Shown here in pieces: positions 27,538 to 40,000 of a stretch of DNA of 64,000 bases. The position numbers and the translations under genes are program-made. The stretch spans positions 1-64,000 of the forward strand of contig NTMA01000098.1 of assembly GCA_002917075.1 (NCBI GenBank), read 5' to 3'. The DNA is from Hawksworthiomyces lignivorus (taxonomy: Eukaryota > Ascomycota > Sordariomycetes > Ophiostomatales > Ophiostomataceae). The notes below the pieces were generated by a model. It searched no databases and was not told the DNA's origin. It saw only the letters and a program-made list of their open reading frames with translations. Position 1 is the first letter of the stretch; the number at the start of each line of letters is the position of its first letter.

Positions 27538-29688
27538 AGTGACTACTTTTTCCGGGCACGAACAGCGTTTCGCCAAAGAGCGGCGAGGCCACGCCTCAGC
27601 AAGGCTGCATAGCATGGCTCGGATCCTGCTAGAGATGCGTGGGAGAGGGGAGACGAACACAATGCGCGGGTTCCCGACCACTACGATGGCTCGCCGCAAG
27701 AGCAAAGCCTAAGCGGCCTGGCCGGCGGGCGACAACCAGATTCTGGCAACTCTACGGCGCAAAGATCCAGCAGTCTTGAGAGAAGCGCAGGTCGAGCCAA
27801 CGCGAGACTGTGGATACGAAGAACAAATCGGCATAGTATTGTCTTCCACCAGATTTGCAACCGCTTGTCGCCCATTGACGAAGATACGGAAGAATATTGA
27901 TACGGCTTCATATACATTTTATTTATTTTGTAGGTTATTGTATTGCCCATGGCGCAACAATGTTGCTGCGGGAAAACTAGTTAGATAGTAAGAGGAGGCC
28001 TTCAGTGGGCATGTCATAATTAAGGACGGAGTGGTCCGGAGAAGACGTGGAACACAGAAGGCAGGAAGATTTGGTCATGACTATAGTACATTTCTTTTGT
28101 ATGGCATCACAGCTTGTACAGCTTGAGATTCGAATGCTCTCCAAGGATATTATTTTGTTCCGTGTATTTCTTTTTCTGTTTTTTTTTTTTTTTTTCTCTG
28201 CTTATTTTTAATTCCTTTCTAAATATAGCGAATTTGCTTTGGTTACAAGCTTACAAGCCTAGAGAGCAACACCGGTTCAGAGTTTGAGTCTTACAACAAG
28301 TGAATTTAAGCCTAAAGCGGCTTGCAGCCATCATCCATTTCTGCTCCGAGCTATCAAGATTCGGAGTTGCTCTTTTGGCATCTTCTATTGACAGCCCTCT
28401 GATACCAAACGGACTTTAACTGCTGCGATCTTGTTACAGTAATCCGTCTTACCTTCCAAATTAGCACCAACTACATGCAGTAGTTCTCTCTCTTTCCAAC
28501 ATGCAGACACTTCGCTCGCGTTTCTTCAAGCTTTGCGAATTGCCGAGAGGCTTGTTTCGCTCAAGCTTGCCCTGTTTTGGCCACTCATGCCATTTTCTCT
28601 TTTCACATCTTACATATGCTTATACATTTAAAAAAAAAAATTTCTTTTTTGATCTTCTTCTTGCTTTTCTGTCCTTTCCCTTTTCTAATCCTTTGTGTAT
28701 TTTGATACTGCTGTGTGGAAACTTGTTTGGTCCTGGCCGCCACACAAGGAGAGATAAGTGTAACTCTAAATCGTGCCACCAAACGGGAACTTCGGCATTT
28801 GCTTTTTATACCACTTTGTGGTCCATGACCATATTTCTTCTCAGCAGTGGATTTTTTTTGGTTTTCATTGATGAGAGAATGGTCCCCTAACATGGGATGC
28901 TAGAAGGACGAGAAGAACAGCTTCCCCATTTGGTGCAAAGCCTCACTTTGCTCCTCTTTTTTTTTTTGGTACCGGACCTATGTCGCCGATGGCTAGCTAG
29001 TGTTCTGGGGAGAGAGGCCAGCCAGCGAGCTACGCCGTTTTAAGAAGACTATAAGTGAAAGTCTCGCAAAGGGGAAATTCTAATCCTGAATCCTCAAGAC
29101 GGTCGAGAAGATGAGGTTGGAAAGACAGCAAAGTTCAGAAGAAACTAAGCAGAGAAATAAAAGGTGACTTGGGTTTGACCAAGGCGAGGCGGTGTGGCCT
29201 TGCCTGGAACGAACCAGTCACTGCGAAAGGACCTTGAAAGAAAAACGGGATAGAGTCCCTAATTTTAATATCGAATGAAGGGAGGGCCAGCAAAGGCGCA
29301 CCGAAAGCCTTTCCTCAGAGGGAAACTTGCGAATTGGTTGGATGCCTACCCACCCTCTTGTCGAGACCGTTAAGACGGACGAGTTGTCCGTGTGGTGGTC
29401 ATCAATCTGTCGCAGGCGTTTTTGCGATGCAGACAAGCCTTCTCATTTCACCGTGTTCATTTTTTCGCTACAGGCCCCTCCTTCTGTATAGAGCGACTTA
29501 CAACTCGCGAATTTCCGTTTGCATATTTGAGTTAGGCTAGGTTAGCATGATTGACTTTGTCAACTACGAGATACTGCGCCTGTAGTGACAAACACAGCTT
29601 TGAACGAGCAAGATAGCCCATCTGCATATGGGCATGCTTCCGAAAGACAGGCTGGGACGTGCTACATTAGTGACAATTCTCGGCTTGG

Positions 29689-29708
29689 GGCCAATCAGGG
29701 GATTGGCC
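29689..29708. promoter_or_regulatory. Inverted CCAAT pair (possible CBC/HAP site)
   Basis: GGCCAATC, a 4-bp spacer and GATTGGCC form a perfect 8-bp inverted repeat, giving a CCAAT box on each strand. A third CCAAT lies at 29796-29800. CCAAT is bound by the HapB/C/E complex in filamentous fungi. The nearest recognised start codon is 2.1 kb to the right, so its target is unknown. Confidence 0.4.
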
Positions 29709-31514
29709 TTTCGCCTTCTCTTTAGCTCCGCTCTAGTGCCACAGGTCTGCTCCCTCCAGGGTCTCGCTCACCTCGCGGAGCCATATTGCCACCGACCAAT
29801 AATGCTCCTTCAGTTGCTTTCCCTTACCTTTCTTCTCTAGGGACTCTGTTAGATGCAATTCGCAAGGTCAATATGCTCCCGACGGCGCAGAGATCAGCAA
29901 GCGAGTACACATGCCGCAAGAAAATCTCCTCAAAAGTGGACTAGAGCAGTAATGCGGGCAGAAAAGGGGAGAGGGCGGAAAGGTTAAAATTGGAAGCAGA
30001 CGAGAAGCAATTACTATCGACTGCCTGCTGTACTTTATTAACAAGCTGAGCGGGAAGAGCAATGGCCGCCAAGGGCAGCTCCTCGCAGCAGATCGCGGTA
30101 CATCCTTGGCGGCTTCGTCCCTCTCCCGCCAGTCTCTCTCTTTGTCCAACAGCTGCCTATCTGTACCACGAGCCATGAGTTGTCCTCCCGCCGCCTCCGT
30201 GTGTGTGGCAGTTTGCCTGAGGGGGAAATTTACAGCTTGGAGAACAAATAAATCTTTTGCCATGTGCAGGTGGTCGTCTCGACTTTCAACGACAGCTATT
30301 GGATCTTTCATCTGCCGATGGTCTGTTTAGACGCGCCTTCTCCACCCACCCCCACTGATGGCCCTCTGCGGAGCTCCTAAACCACATTTTGTCTACCTTC
30401 CCCTCAGTTGACATGCCATGGAAATCCGCACCGGCCAATCTAAGTCTCCATCTGTGTTTGCTTTTTTTCTGCGTGAAGGCTACGATGAACTGGGGGCTTC
30501 TGGTGCTCTCCAGATGACGTGGGAAGAAGGCTAACATGTACCTTCGCATGTGGAATACGAAAAATCTCACTGTACGGTAAGACGCCTAGAGCATAGGATA
30601 TTACTTTCCCCGTTGGAGAGCTCCATCTCTTGCAGTCAGCAGCTCAACACCGCCTGCCCAAATCGTGAACCGACGGCTGGGATCCCAAGAGCGCGGATAG
30701 GACATGGATGTAACAGAGGCAGACCCAGATGTAGGCAAGACCTGGATGAAATACTGCACTTCCATTTAGCGTTGCTTCTCTCTGTCACTTTTTGTTCGCG
30801 CCTTCGCGACAAGCCATAGTTCATGGTTCTTCCGCGCTGCCAGCTGCCGACCTCCCTCCCCCTGGCCAGGTCAAGCGCCGTAGTCGTATCCGGGAACGCC
30901 TTCCAATTGTGATTGTGTTTTGTAATGCTCTTCGTTTCGGCTACGCAGGCTAGAATTGCCTCCAAGCCACATACGGCGTACTGGCAAGCCGAAGCGATTG
31001 CGAAGGCCCTGTTTTGGGGGCAAAGAGGGGAATCCTTTGCTGCATGCTAGGAGCCCTGGCACAGGAGGAAAGTTAAATCGCCCTGTGTACTTCGCTCCGC
31101 GTCTGATGCAACCAAAGGTTTTCCCGTCTGGCGTTCGTTTTTTGAAAGCCGGGATATGTGAATCCACGGCATGAGCAATCTGTACAAAATGCACAGGGGA
31201 GCGAGGAAACGCTCAGAAAAGGCGTCCGAGCTATCTCAACGGTCTATAACACACACTACCGAATTATATTAACTTTTCTTAAAATTCACGACGGCGTACT
31301 GGAGGGTAAGTCCCTTTGATTCTCATAAGCCAATTTTTCATAGCGGGTGTCGGCGTGGACCTGCCTTCCGCTGCTTTTATAATTTTGTCTACCCCCATTA
31401 TTGTTTTGCTGTGTCTGGCTCTCTCCCCTCTGTTCTATTTTCTATTCTCGTCTGCTTCATGATGCAATCTTGATATTGCATCTGGACCTTCCCTCCTGAA
31501 CCAACCAGACGCTT

Positions 31515-31522
31515 TATATATC
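31515..31522 (+). promoter_or_regulatory. Candidate TATA element of the downstream P450
   Basis: TATATATC-type sequence within GCTTTATATATCCC, about 265 bp upstream of the P450 ATG at 31782. Position and strand are plausible for a core promoter. The call rests on sequence similarity alone. Confidence 0.35.
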
Positions 31523-31781
31523 CCTTCGTTTTATCCCCGTCGTTCTTTTATACTTCTGCAATTAGAGCACTGGTCACTCCTACCTGCTGCGTGCGGCACA
31601 GCTGACTTTGGCAGACAGGTGAAGCCTTCTATCAAAGAGGCCTCGCAAGAGTATTTGAGGAGAGAAGCCTGCCTGAAGTTTAGAGACCAAATAATCGGCA
31701 TAAAGAGGGGAACAGCGAGGTCGAAGTGAAAAAAAAAAAAAAAAAAAGCTGTTGCGGAGACCGGACTCACCCGCAGCAACG

Positions 31782-33660
31782 ATGCACGGTATCACGGATC
31801 AGATTGTGGCTGTGGTGGTTGACCATTGGCTCGCCCTTGCCGCTCTCTTCTTCTTTGCCTATCTGGCTAGAAATCGCTTTTACAAGGGACTCAACAGGTA
31901 CCCCGGGCCTGTTTTGGCATCCCTGACGGACTGGTGGAGATTCTACGATGTTTACAAGCGGCGGCCAGATCGCACCCAGCGCCAGCTCCACGAAAAGTAT
32001 GGCGGCATTGTTCGCCTGGGTCCGAACACACTCTCTTTCTCGGACCCCAAAGCTCTCCGGACTATATATGGCCTGAACAAAGGTTTTATAAAGGTACTTC
32101 TTTTGCAGCAGAGCTGTCCTTTCTCACGTTATACAGCCCAAGGAAACAAAATTCGCTGACACTTTAAATCCCTTCGTAGTCGGACTTTTACGTTGTGCAA
32201 CAGTCAGTCGTCAATGGCCACAGCCTTGCGAGTCTCTTCAGCACCACCGACAATGATTTCCATGCCCAGTTCCGCCGTTGCGTGAATGGGGCCTTTGCCA
32301 TGTCTGCGCTTGTTCAATATGAGCCCTTTGTAGACAATACAACGAAGCTCTTCCTCAAGCAGACCGAGAAGCTTTTCGTGGACAATCCTGAGGGTTGTGA
32401 TTTCACCCGGTGGCTGCAGTTTTATGCCTTTGACGTAATTGGCGAGATTACTTATACCAAGCGCCACGGATTTATCGAAAAGAACGAAGACATTGACGGA
32501 ATTGTGGCGTATCTGTCGTGGCTCTTCCTCTACGTCGCTCCTGTAAGTCATATTTCACAGATCTATTGGCCTGCGCATTGGCGTTGCACCTCCATTTTCA
32601 TTCTGCTCACATATCTAGATTGGCCAAATACCCATCTTAGACAGGCTTTTCCTGAAGAACCCAATCTATTTGAAGCTGTCGCAATATGGATTCATTGACT
32701 CGACTTTCCCGGTTGCTCGCTTTGCGCGGGCGCGGATGGCTGAGCGGCTCCCAGACATCGCCGAGGGCAAGGGTCCTATCCTGCCAACCAAGGCAGAGAA
32801 GCGGCCAACAGTCGACTTGCTCTCCAAGTTCCTTGCGGCTAAGGATGCTCGCCCCGAGTTTATGACCGACACTCTCGTGCAGACCATGGCCGTATCCATG
32901 GCCTTTGCTGGCTCTGAAACAACCGCTATCTCGCTCTCCGCCGTGTTCTACTTCTTGCTGCGCAACCCATCAGCGCTCCGCCGTCTGCGCCAAGAGCTGG
33001 ACGAAGCTGCCCGCAATGGCCTATTCAGCGACTACGAGACCGGTTTAGTGACGTGGCACGAGAGCCAAAAGCTGCCATACTTGGATGCGTGCGTCAAGGA
33101 AGCATTCCGCCTGCACCCGGCACCTGGCCTGCCCATGGAGCGCATTGTCCCACCGGGCGGCACCGAGATTGCAGGCCGTTTCGTGCCAGGCGGCACCATT
33201 GTTGGGTGTTCTGCGTGGGTCATGCACCACAACAGGGATATCTTTGGCGAAGACGACGACGACTACCGGCCCGAGCGCTGGCTCGTTGACGAGGAGAAGG
33301 TAGCCGCCGCCAAGCCAGAAGACAGAGCTGAGGTGCGCGAGCGCGAAGAACAGCGCATCAAGGAGATGAACGGCATGATGCTGCAGTTTGGCATGGGCTC
33401 GCGAACATGCATCGGCAAGAACATCAGCCTGCTCGAAATCTACAAGGTGGTTCCGAGTCTGCTGCGGAGATTTGACGTATGTGTTCATTTTCCTGTTTAA
33501 ATGCGCTTTCATGGACGACTATTCTAACAGGCTTTTCTTCCAATAGATCAAATTCCTCGATCCCAAGCAAGAATGGGAGCTGATCAATGCTTGGTTTGTG
33601 AAGCAAAAGAACTTCTGGACTACATTTGAACTGCGCGAGCTAGTGCAGCCAGAAGCATGA
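31782..33660 (+). CDS. Cytochrome P450, pisatin-demethylase-like
   Basis: Four exons: 31782-32093, 32180-32542, 32619-33476 and 33547-33660, 548 residues. The introns (86, 76 and 70 nt) join in phase 0. The ATG at 31782 opens a single N-terminal membrane anchor (about 6-28), followed by the hinge RYPGP. The I-helix is AGSETT (near 322), ExxR lies in KEAFRLHP (near 386), and the heme loop FGMGSRTCIG puts the ligand Cys at 489. The blocks IVRLGPNTLSFSDP, SLFSTTDNDFHAQFRRCVN and the tail IKFLDPKQEWELINAWFVKQ closely resemble pisatin demethylase (CYP57-type) and its many fungal paralogues. These include phytoalexin-detoxifying and secondary-metabolite enzymes, so the substrate is open. It is convergent with a nitrilase-family gene. 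Confidence 0.9.
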
Positions 33661-34162
33661 GTGGACGAGCTACGATAAAGAGCAAATTTCAATGTTACGC
33701 CCATAGAATGAAAAGAGAGACATATCATATCGACCAGCGGAGAACGGCAAGGAGGTTGGATTGATGAAGACAGGCATACCTGTCGAATCCCAAAAACAGC
33801 AAACATTTGTTGCAATATTGAGATTGTGGAGGAATTGATTTTTATGGCTATTTTCACCTTGTTGGCTTATAGTCTTCATCTTTTTTTTTTTTACTGTTTT
33901 TATTATTTATTTTGAAGATTCTTTGATCCTCTTTTTTTCTGGTTGTTTGGTTATTGTTTTGATTGTAAATCAGGAACTGAATGACATGACCATAGAATGC
34001 AAACCCAATATCAGCACAAGTTTGCTCTTGAGCTGAAATTGTCTTCTACGATACTCTGCCTCAAAATGTGGGCTACTCATTAATTAACAGCAGCATATTT
34101 CTTGATGGTTATTGCTTCTAAACGATAGTCTTGTAAACCTGGCCCAATTTGCACGTCTAGGC
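33661..34162. other. Convergent 3' spacer, P450 and nitrilase-family gene
   Basis: About 500 bp, T-rich on the plus strand around 33880-33960. It should contain both 3' UTRs. Nothing else seen. Confidence 0.45.
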
Positions 34163-35261
34163 CTATGCCTTCTTCGCGCCAGGCACATTGAGCGTGTGCG
34201 CGTAGTGCCAGCCCTCCTTCTTCATGTCCTGGCGCACCAGGTAGTTGCCCTCGGCGACGCGCAGGAGGTCCAGGTCCAGCTCGACGATGCTCGTCTTGGT
34301 GGTCTCCGGGGCGATCTCGCCGCGGCCGCCGACGATGGGCTGCGCCAGCTGCGAGACGCCGCCCGTGTTGCAGAAGGCGACGGCGCACGTGTTCTCAAAG
34401 GCGCGGCTGACTAGCGCGGACCGCAGGAAGAGGACCTCGCAGTCGGGGTTGTAGCTCAGCGCGGTGACGTCGACATCGAGGGTCGGGTTCCAGAACGAGG
34501 GGATCACGATGAGGTCGGCGCCGTCGGCCACCAGCGCGCGGAACGCCTCGGGGAACGCCAGGTCCCAGCACACGAGCAGGCCCGCGCGTACGGGGCGGTC
34601 CGGGTTGCCGCCGGCGTCGGCGGCGCCCCAGGTCCAGGGCGTGTCAAACGCCTTGTGCGGCGGCCAGTCGACGGTGCTGCCCGCGGTGGCCGCCGACGCC
34701 GCCGTCGGCGCCACCAGGTGCGGCCGCTCCGGGTGCCACAGGTTGGTCTTCCGGTACTGGCCCAGCACGGCGCCCGAGCCGCCCGCGATGAAGTAGGCCA
34801 TGTTGCGCAGCTCGAGCGTCTCCGTGGCGCCGCCCTCGGCGACCTTGGTCACGAGCGTCACGGGGCTGTCGGCATCCTCCGCGTCGCCCGGCGACGCCTT
34901 CTTGTCCGTGGCGTGCGCCTCGACGATCGTCCCCGGCACGATGCAGATGCCCGTCTCGCGGGCCAGCTCGCGGTACCGCGCGAGATAGGCGCCCGACGCC
35001 GCGCTGGCGGCGACGAACTCGGGGTGCTCAGGCACCCAGGACGTCAGGTGGTACTCGGGCAGCACGGCCAGCTGCGCCCCGGCCGCGGCGGCCTCGCGGA
35101 TTTCCTTGGCGCAGTAGGCAAAGTTCGCCTCCAGGTCCACCGGCTGAATGCGGGGTGTCAGTAACAAAGGCCAGAAGAGATAAGAGCCATTAATAAGACG
35201 AGAGCTGGAACAGAACCTTCGGCTGGAACTGGATGAGCGCAATCTTGTAGATAGGAGCCAT
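34163..35261 (-). CDS. Carbon-nitrogen hydrolase (nitrilase superfamily amidohydrolase)
   Basis: Two exons, 35261-35217 and 35143-34163, 341 residues. The intron (35216-35144) has a CTGAC branch site and joins QPK|PVDLEANF in phase 0. The Glu-Lys-Cys triad of the superfamily is visible: Glu45 in VLPEYHLTSW, Lys147 in GQYRKTNLW and Cys207 in LVCWDLAFPEAFR. These enzymes hydrolyse amides, nitriles or carbamoyl compounds through a thioester on the Cys. The RKTNLW...P pattern and the WDLAFPE context point to an amidase-type member rather than a true nitrilase, but the substrate cannot be named. No targeting signal is seen, so it is probably cytosolic. The first exon is only 15 codons and contributes the first beta strand (KIALIQFQP). 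Confidence 0.88.
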
Positions 35262-35860
35262 GATGAATCTTGTGTCCTTCTATTCAATCAAAAATATGAG
35301 GGAAATAATCATAAATGAACAAAGAGCGTGCAAATCGTCTGATAAAACTAAAAACTGACCGGATAGAGTGGAGTCTAGAGATGCGAAAAAAAAAATTAGC
35401 CTTGCGGCATGTCACCACCAGCGAATAGAGCTCATTGAGTCGTATTCGAGTTATGCCTTACTATGCCGACGTCGGTGGTGTAAATTGGGCTCAGCCTTCT
35501 CTACAGCACAGGAACTGCATATTGCCGCACAAGCCATTCAGTACAACTGTGTTTCCAAATTTTACGATGTTTGATTTCTATGATATAGGCCAGTGTCTTT
35601 ACTCCCGAGGGCACAACCTGGGGAGTCATCCAGAACCGCTTGAGTGATTTTCTCATGCTGCTCTTTCTGATGCCTTTTGCTTTATGATGTGTGTTATAAC
35701 GAACACGGACCAGTTTTCGTCTATCTTATCTCTCCATCCCATCTGTGTACCCCAAGTCCTCCGTTGGCGTTCCTTTGCCAAATATGCAAACACGCAATGC
35801 CCAGTAACGCCCCCGAATGTCCCTCGTCGTCATGCATTCATACTATTTCCATGATGTTCA
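35262..35860. other. Spacer between nitrilase-family gene and AHA1
   Basis: About 600 bp between two minus-strand genes. It should contain the nitrilase-family promoter and the AHA1 3' UTR. A 13-bp match to the end of fungal 5S rRNA (near 35414-35426) is too short to mean anything. Confidence 0.4.
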
Positions 35861-37079
35861 TCACAGAATCGTTCCAAAACTGCAGAGATAGCTGTCAGCC
35901 ACATCTTTACGGCACCCTGGAGGAGAACAAAATGGTACCAGAAGTTTACTTACCCAAAAGTCTTCTTAATGCTCCGCACATAATACTCGTCCCAGTTGCG
36001 CTTAGTGACTTCCTCCTGGCCAACCGGCACGCCGCTCCATTCCACCCGCATCACGGTTACGCTGTCGATGTCATTCTGATCAAAGTCGATCTTGAGCGTC
36101 GAGTAGTGGCCTTCCGGCCACTGCTTCAAGCGCCAGCTCTGCACAATATGAGTGGGTTCGTTCAGCTCCAGGTACTCGCCGGAGACGTTCCCGTCAAACA
36201 GCTCAAACTTGCCACCCTTCTTAGCACCCTCGAAGAGCTTCGGCGGGGCCCGCGTAAACGCAGCCAGCCGCTGTGGGTCGGTGAAAGTGATGTACAGCTG
36301 CTCAGCGGTCGTCCGGAACTCTTCCGAGTCTGTGACCGTCGCCGTGTTGACAACGTGACCGCTGTGCGTTTGTGACGAGGTCGTCGACGTCGTCTTTGCT
36401 GCTGCTCCTGTTGGTGGGTGGTACTTGGGTGTTGTAAAGCCGCTCGAGGGATTAGAACCCGGCGCGTGCTGGATATCTTTGCCGTGCTCAGCGATAAGGG
36501 CAGCGGAAAGCCCCAGGAGTTCCTTGCGAAGCTGCGGCACAAGTTTTGACCGCACAAGATCCTTCACCGGCTGCTTCTCCTTGCTATCGGAGTAGATATC
36601 AATTTCGAACTAGATATTACAAGTTTTTGTCAGCTTAGAAGTCCTAGCCGGAAAGAATGGCATCTAGGAACATACCACGAACTCATCTTCCTCGGTGTCA
36701 TGGGCCACCTCGGGAATTGTTATCGAGCCGCTGACATCCTCTACATCGGCAGTAGAGCCTACGCTTTGGAGTCAGAGGTTGGCATTCAAACTACGAGCGA
36801 TATTTTCTTCTTCTTTTTTTTCTTTTCAATATTATAGAAGGAGCAAGAGACTATACCTGTGTATTCCAGTACCAGCTTCACGTCGTAGATGGTGATAACT
36901 TTGCCCTTCCGCTGGCTCACATCAACGTCGCCGTCTGAGCTGATGACCTTTGAAATCTGAGCCTTGGTCTCGCCTTCTTCAGCACTCAGCTTTGTGAGGG
37001 TCTCTTGGAACCACTCCTTCGCCCAGGCCGAGACGTCCTTGTTGACCCAGTGCCAGTTGTTCGGGTTGTGCAGGACCAT
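35861..37079 (-). CDS. AHA1: Aha1, activator of Hsp90 ATPase
   Basis: Four exons: 37079-36857, 36758-36676, 36609-35954 and 35879-35861, 326 residues. The N-terminal Aha1 domain starts MVLHNPNNWHWVNKDVSAWA and contains KLVLEYTG. The C-terminal SRPBCC (AHSA1) domain covers about 195-326 (FRTTAEQLYITFTDPQRLAAFT, FDGNVSGEYLEL, IVQSWR). The protein binds the middle and N domains of Hsp90 and stimulates ATP hydrolysis. The last exon is only 19 nt. Without it the frame stops inside the donor (GG|GTAAGT gives a TAA) after KKTFG. With it the protein ends TFGFGTIL, matching the conserved Aha1 end (TFGYG...L). That intron (35953-35880) has a CTGAC branch site and CTGCAG acceptor. A basic linker separates the two domains. 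Confidence 0.93.
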
Positions 37080-40000
37080 TGTGCCGGCAGAGTAAATATA
37101 TCAAACTGAGATGGCCTGTTGGGTCTTCCGAGTTAGAAATCCAAGCTCAAACGACAGCCAATAAGGAGGAGGAACGAGGGCGAAAAGGAGGCAAGGGCAG
37201 AAAAAGTCAGAGATGATCTTAGGATCACAGCAATATTTGTCATCAAAGGAAGGGAGTACAAGTCGCCCTATGACTGGTGCCAGCTGGTATTCTCATCATA
37301 TGGGGGAAGCAATGCCATGGTCGATCACTGCAAAGGCGAGGAGGGAGCTCCATCGATGGGAGAGAGGATGGGAGAACAAGTTTCGAAGACTTACGGTGAC
37401 GAATTGGAGGTGCGAAGACGATATCAGAAAGCGACTTCAAGTAGCTAGAACATCAAATACACGCAGACGGGCGACAGAGTGCGTGATAAGTGAGAGAGGA
37501 AGCGGTGGGGAGAACATATAGAACATGGCTGACAGAGAAAGGAGAGAAGGGAAGAAAGGAAGGGAAAAATTAGGTGAGGCAGAGAAGTGCATGGAAAGTC
37601 GGAAAAGTTTCTATCTCATTCGGCCGGAAGCTCTAGTGGCCCCCCTGGGCAAGCACTGGCAAAAAAACTTTTGGAGGAACCCCACATTCAGCTTTGGCTC
37701 ACCGCTTTCCCTCTCAGGCAGGTGTGTCTGTGCCTACCCGTTACATAATAATCGTTTTACCGCACTATAATTTAGGCATACTAGGGAGGTAATAGGGCAC
37801 GTCGTAGCGAGGATCTTTACTATCGTAAGCTACAGCGCCTCTCTATCTTAAGGCTGACCGTGGAGAACACAATTTGGAGGAAGTTTTGCAGGTCTCTTTA
37901 ACCTAAGCATCGTAATCAGAGAAACAATTGTAACTCGTAATTTAACTACAATATGGCAGAAATAAGAATAGTAATGCGAAGTTTGGAGTGTCTTCAAGTG
38001 GCTGCCTGAAGCAAACCGCAGCTGGAGCAGTCGAGGCTCTCAGTAGGCTGCCTTTATCGTTTAGACTCGGGCGTCGCAGCACTTGGCAACTTGCCCAAGA
38101 TTCATTACATAAAAATCGGGCGGTGCTGCGAGCTGTCTGCCTTTGCTATGTGCACTTTTAGTTGTACCTGTTTTGTCACTGTTTAATCAAGCATGTATAC
38201 TCGAGTCCGTTTGCTCGTTTGCTAACGAACTTTGAAAGAAGGGCAGGCTAAACGAGCGATCTTTACTACGCAAAAGAAACATATGAAAGACAACAGTGTT
38301 CATCTTATGTCAGCTGGTAATTTACTATTTTGAGCTCTGCTATGGACTTTTTGCTTTCCATATGCTCCTACGGGACCTTCGACGGCCTGCTCATGGATGG
38401 TGCGGCTGCAGGGACCTCTTGCGTACAGCTCTAGCCTCGGAGAAGGAAGCTTGGCTCCCTTCGGAAGGCAAGCTACCCGAAAGAGCTGCTAAATGAAGAA
38501 CCAATTATTCAATTGCTTGTTTTTTGTGACGCTGACGCCAGATATCATTCTATTTCTAGCTATCGGTATAAAGACAACACCTCTAATTATTCCAGAATGA
38601 TTCAGTCCGTCCACAGTCTGAAGAACTGCATGAAAATAGGCCGGATATGTGTGAACTTATGGACAATGAATATAGAGCACGATGTCCACGTTTAGTAACC
38701 GAAGACCAACAGCTGCATAGCGAAGCGGATAAATTAGGTTCGGGGCCTCCCTTGTGCGGCCTCCTTTGTCTTTATAAAAAAAATAGTAGCCTGGCCTCAA
38801 AATGGGGGCCCGGGTTGGCTGTATACATGCAACTTCACGTCTGCAGTACTGCTATTGCCTATATAGAATATCTAGAAACTATCTAGAGATAATTTCGGGT
38901 ACTGAGGGACCCGAAAAAAGTTCTAAAGAAAGAGTAGACAAATCCGGCCGCAAAATCTGGGGCACGGCAACAGTATGTAAACAAACGTTGAGTAATATAT
39001 TAAGGGCTGTGGAGAGGCGAGTTCCCACGTTGTCGCGCATGAGACGAAGAAGTCGGAGAAATCCAAATACAGAAACAATAGCAGAGTGGACAGAATAGAG
39101 AGATCTCTGGCTAGTGCTCATCTTACTCGATTGCTAATTTTGTGCTTTCTGTATATAGCAGCCTGTTAAGGAAGTTGGGGGCCAGTTGTTGCGGCTCATG
39201 ACAGGGTCGCTGAAGCAAGAGAGAAGAACAAACTGCACCAGCGGGCAAGCGACAGGCCACGAAGCCCAGGCCCTACCAATTGTACACTGTCGTTCCTCTT
39301 ATGCAGATGTTGGAGTGAGCACAAAGGAGCCTTGTTCTATAAGCTATCCAGCTATCCAGATGTCTAGCTGGACAAGGTGATATAAAATGAAAGCTGATTA
39401 GCTTGCTCGGCAATCCTTCTCTAGGTAGACATTCTGACAGAGCTTTCTAGAGGAACAATACAAACAAGGTGGTGGGCCTTGGCATAGCTTGATCCCAGAA
39501 TCTCGACGGCTGATTGGGAGTCATGCGCGACAGCGAAGAACCAGGGGCACACTGCGGGTTCAGAGAGAGGGACTTACCATGATCCTGGGCCTACATCTAT
39601 TAATATCTTTTTCATCACCTACGGCAGAAGACAACAATGTCGTTGTGGGGTTTTGTTGTGGGCTGCAGCTGTGTGCGAAGCTGGACGGAATATGCTGTGA
39701 CACCGTCAATTCAGCACGATCACATACGAGTAACTGATTCTATGCCTAAATTTCTTTGCTGCCTGAATATGAGATGGGGTACGGCGCAGGAGAAGACTCC
39801 TACTATGGCAGTGCTGACACAATCAAAATACTACAAGCTTCACAAGGCGATCATAAAGACTTGACATACGATTGTGATACCCGGAGCACGGGGGATCAGC
39901 GGATGCGGACATTGTCGATCGCACCGAAATTTGACATAATCAGAGCGTGGTTTTCGAGAAGTTGGTATCAACCCTGCGAAGAACTGTCCATGTTGGTCTG

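Larger units (their letters stand above)
27538..31781. other. 4.2-kb stretch with no recognised gene
   Basis: Frames are heavily stopped and AT-rich, with several T or A homopolymers (about 28175-28197, 28630, 28958, 31728-31747). One open frame on the minus strand (30311-29868) starts with ATG but resembles nothing and has an unlikely composition. The region contains an inverted CCAAT pair at 29689-29708 and a third CCAAT at 29796, which is promoter-like but has no gene beside it. Confidence 0.45.

Noticed and set aside
29868..30311. 147-codon open frame on the minus strand with an ATG
   Set aside because: No recognisable family, the composition changes abruptly along its length, and it ends in a hydrophobic/Cys-rich stretch typical of random translation.
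35405..35430. Short match to the 3' end of fungal 5S rRNA
   Set aside because: About 13 bp only; the rest of the 5S sequence is absent on both sides.
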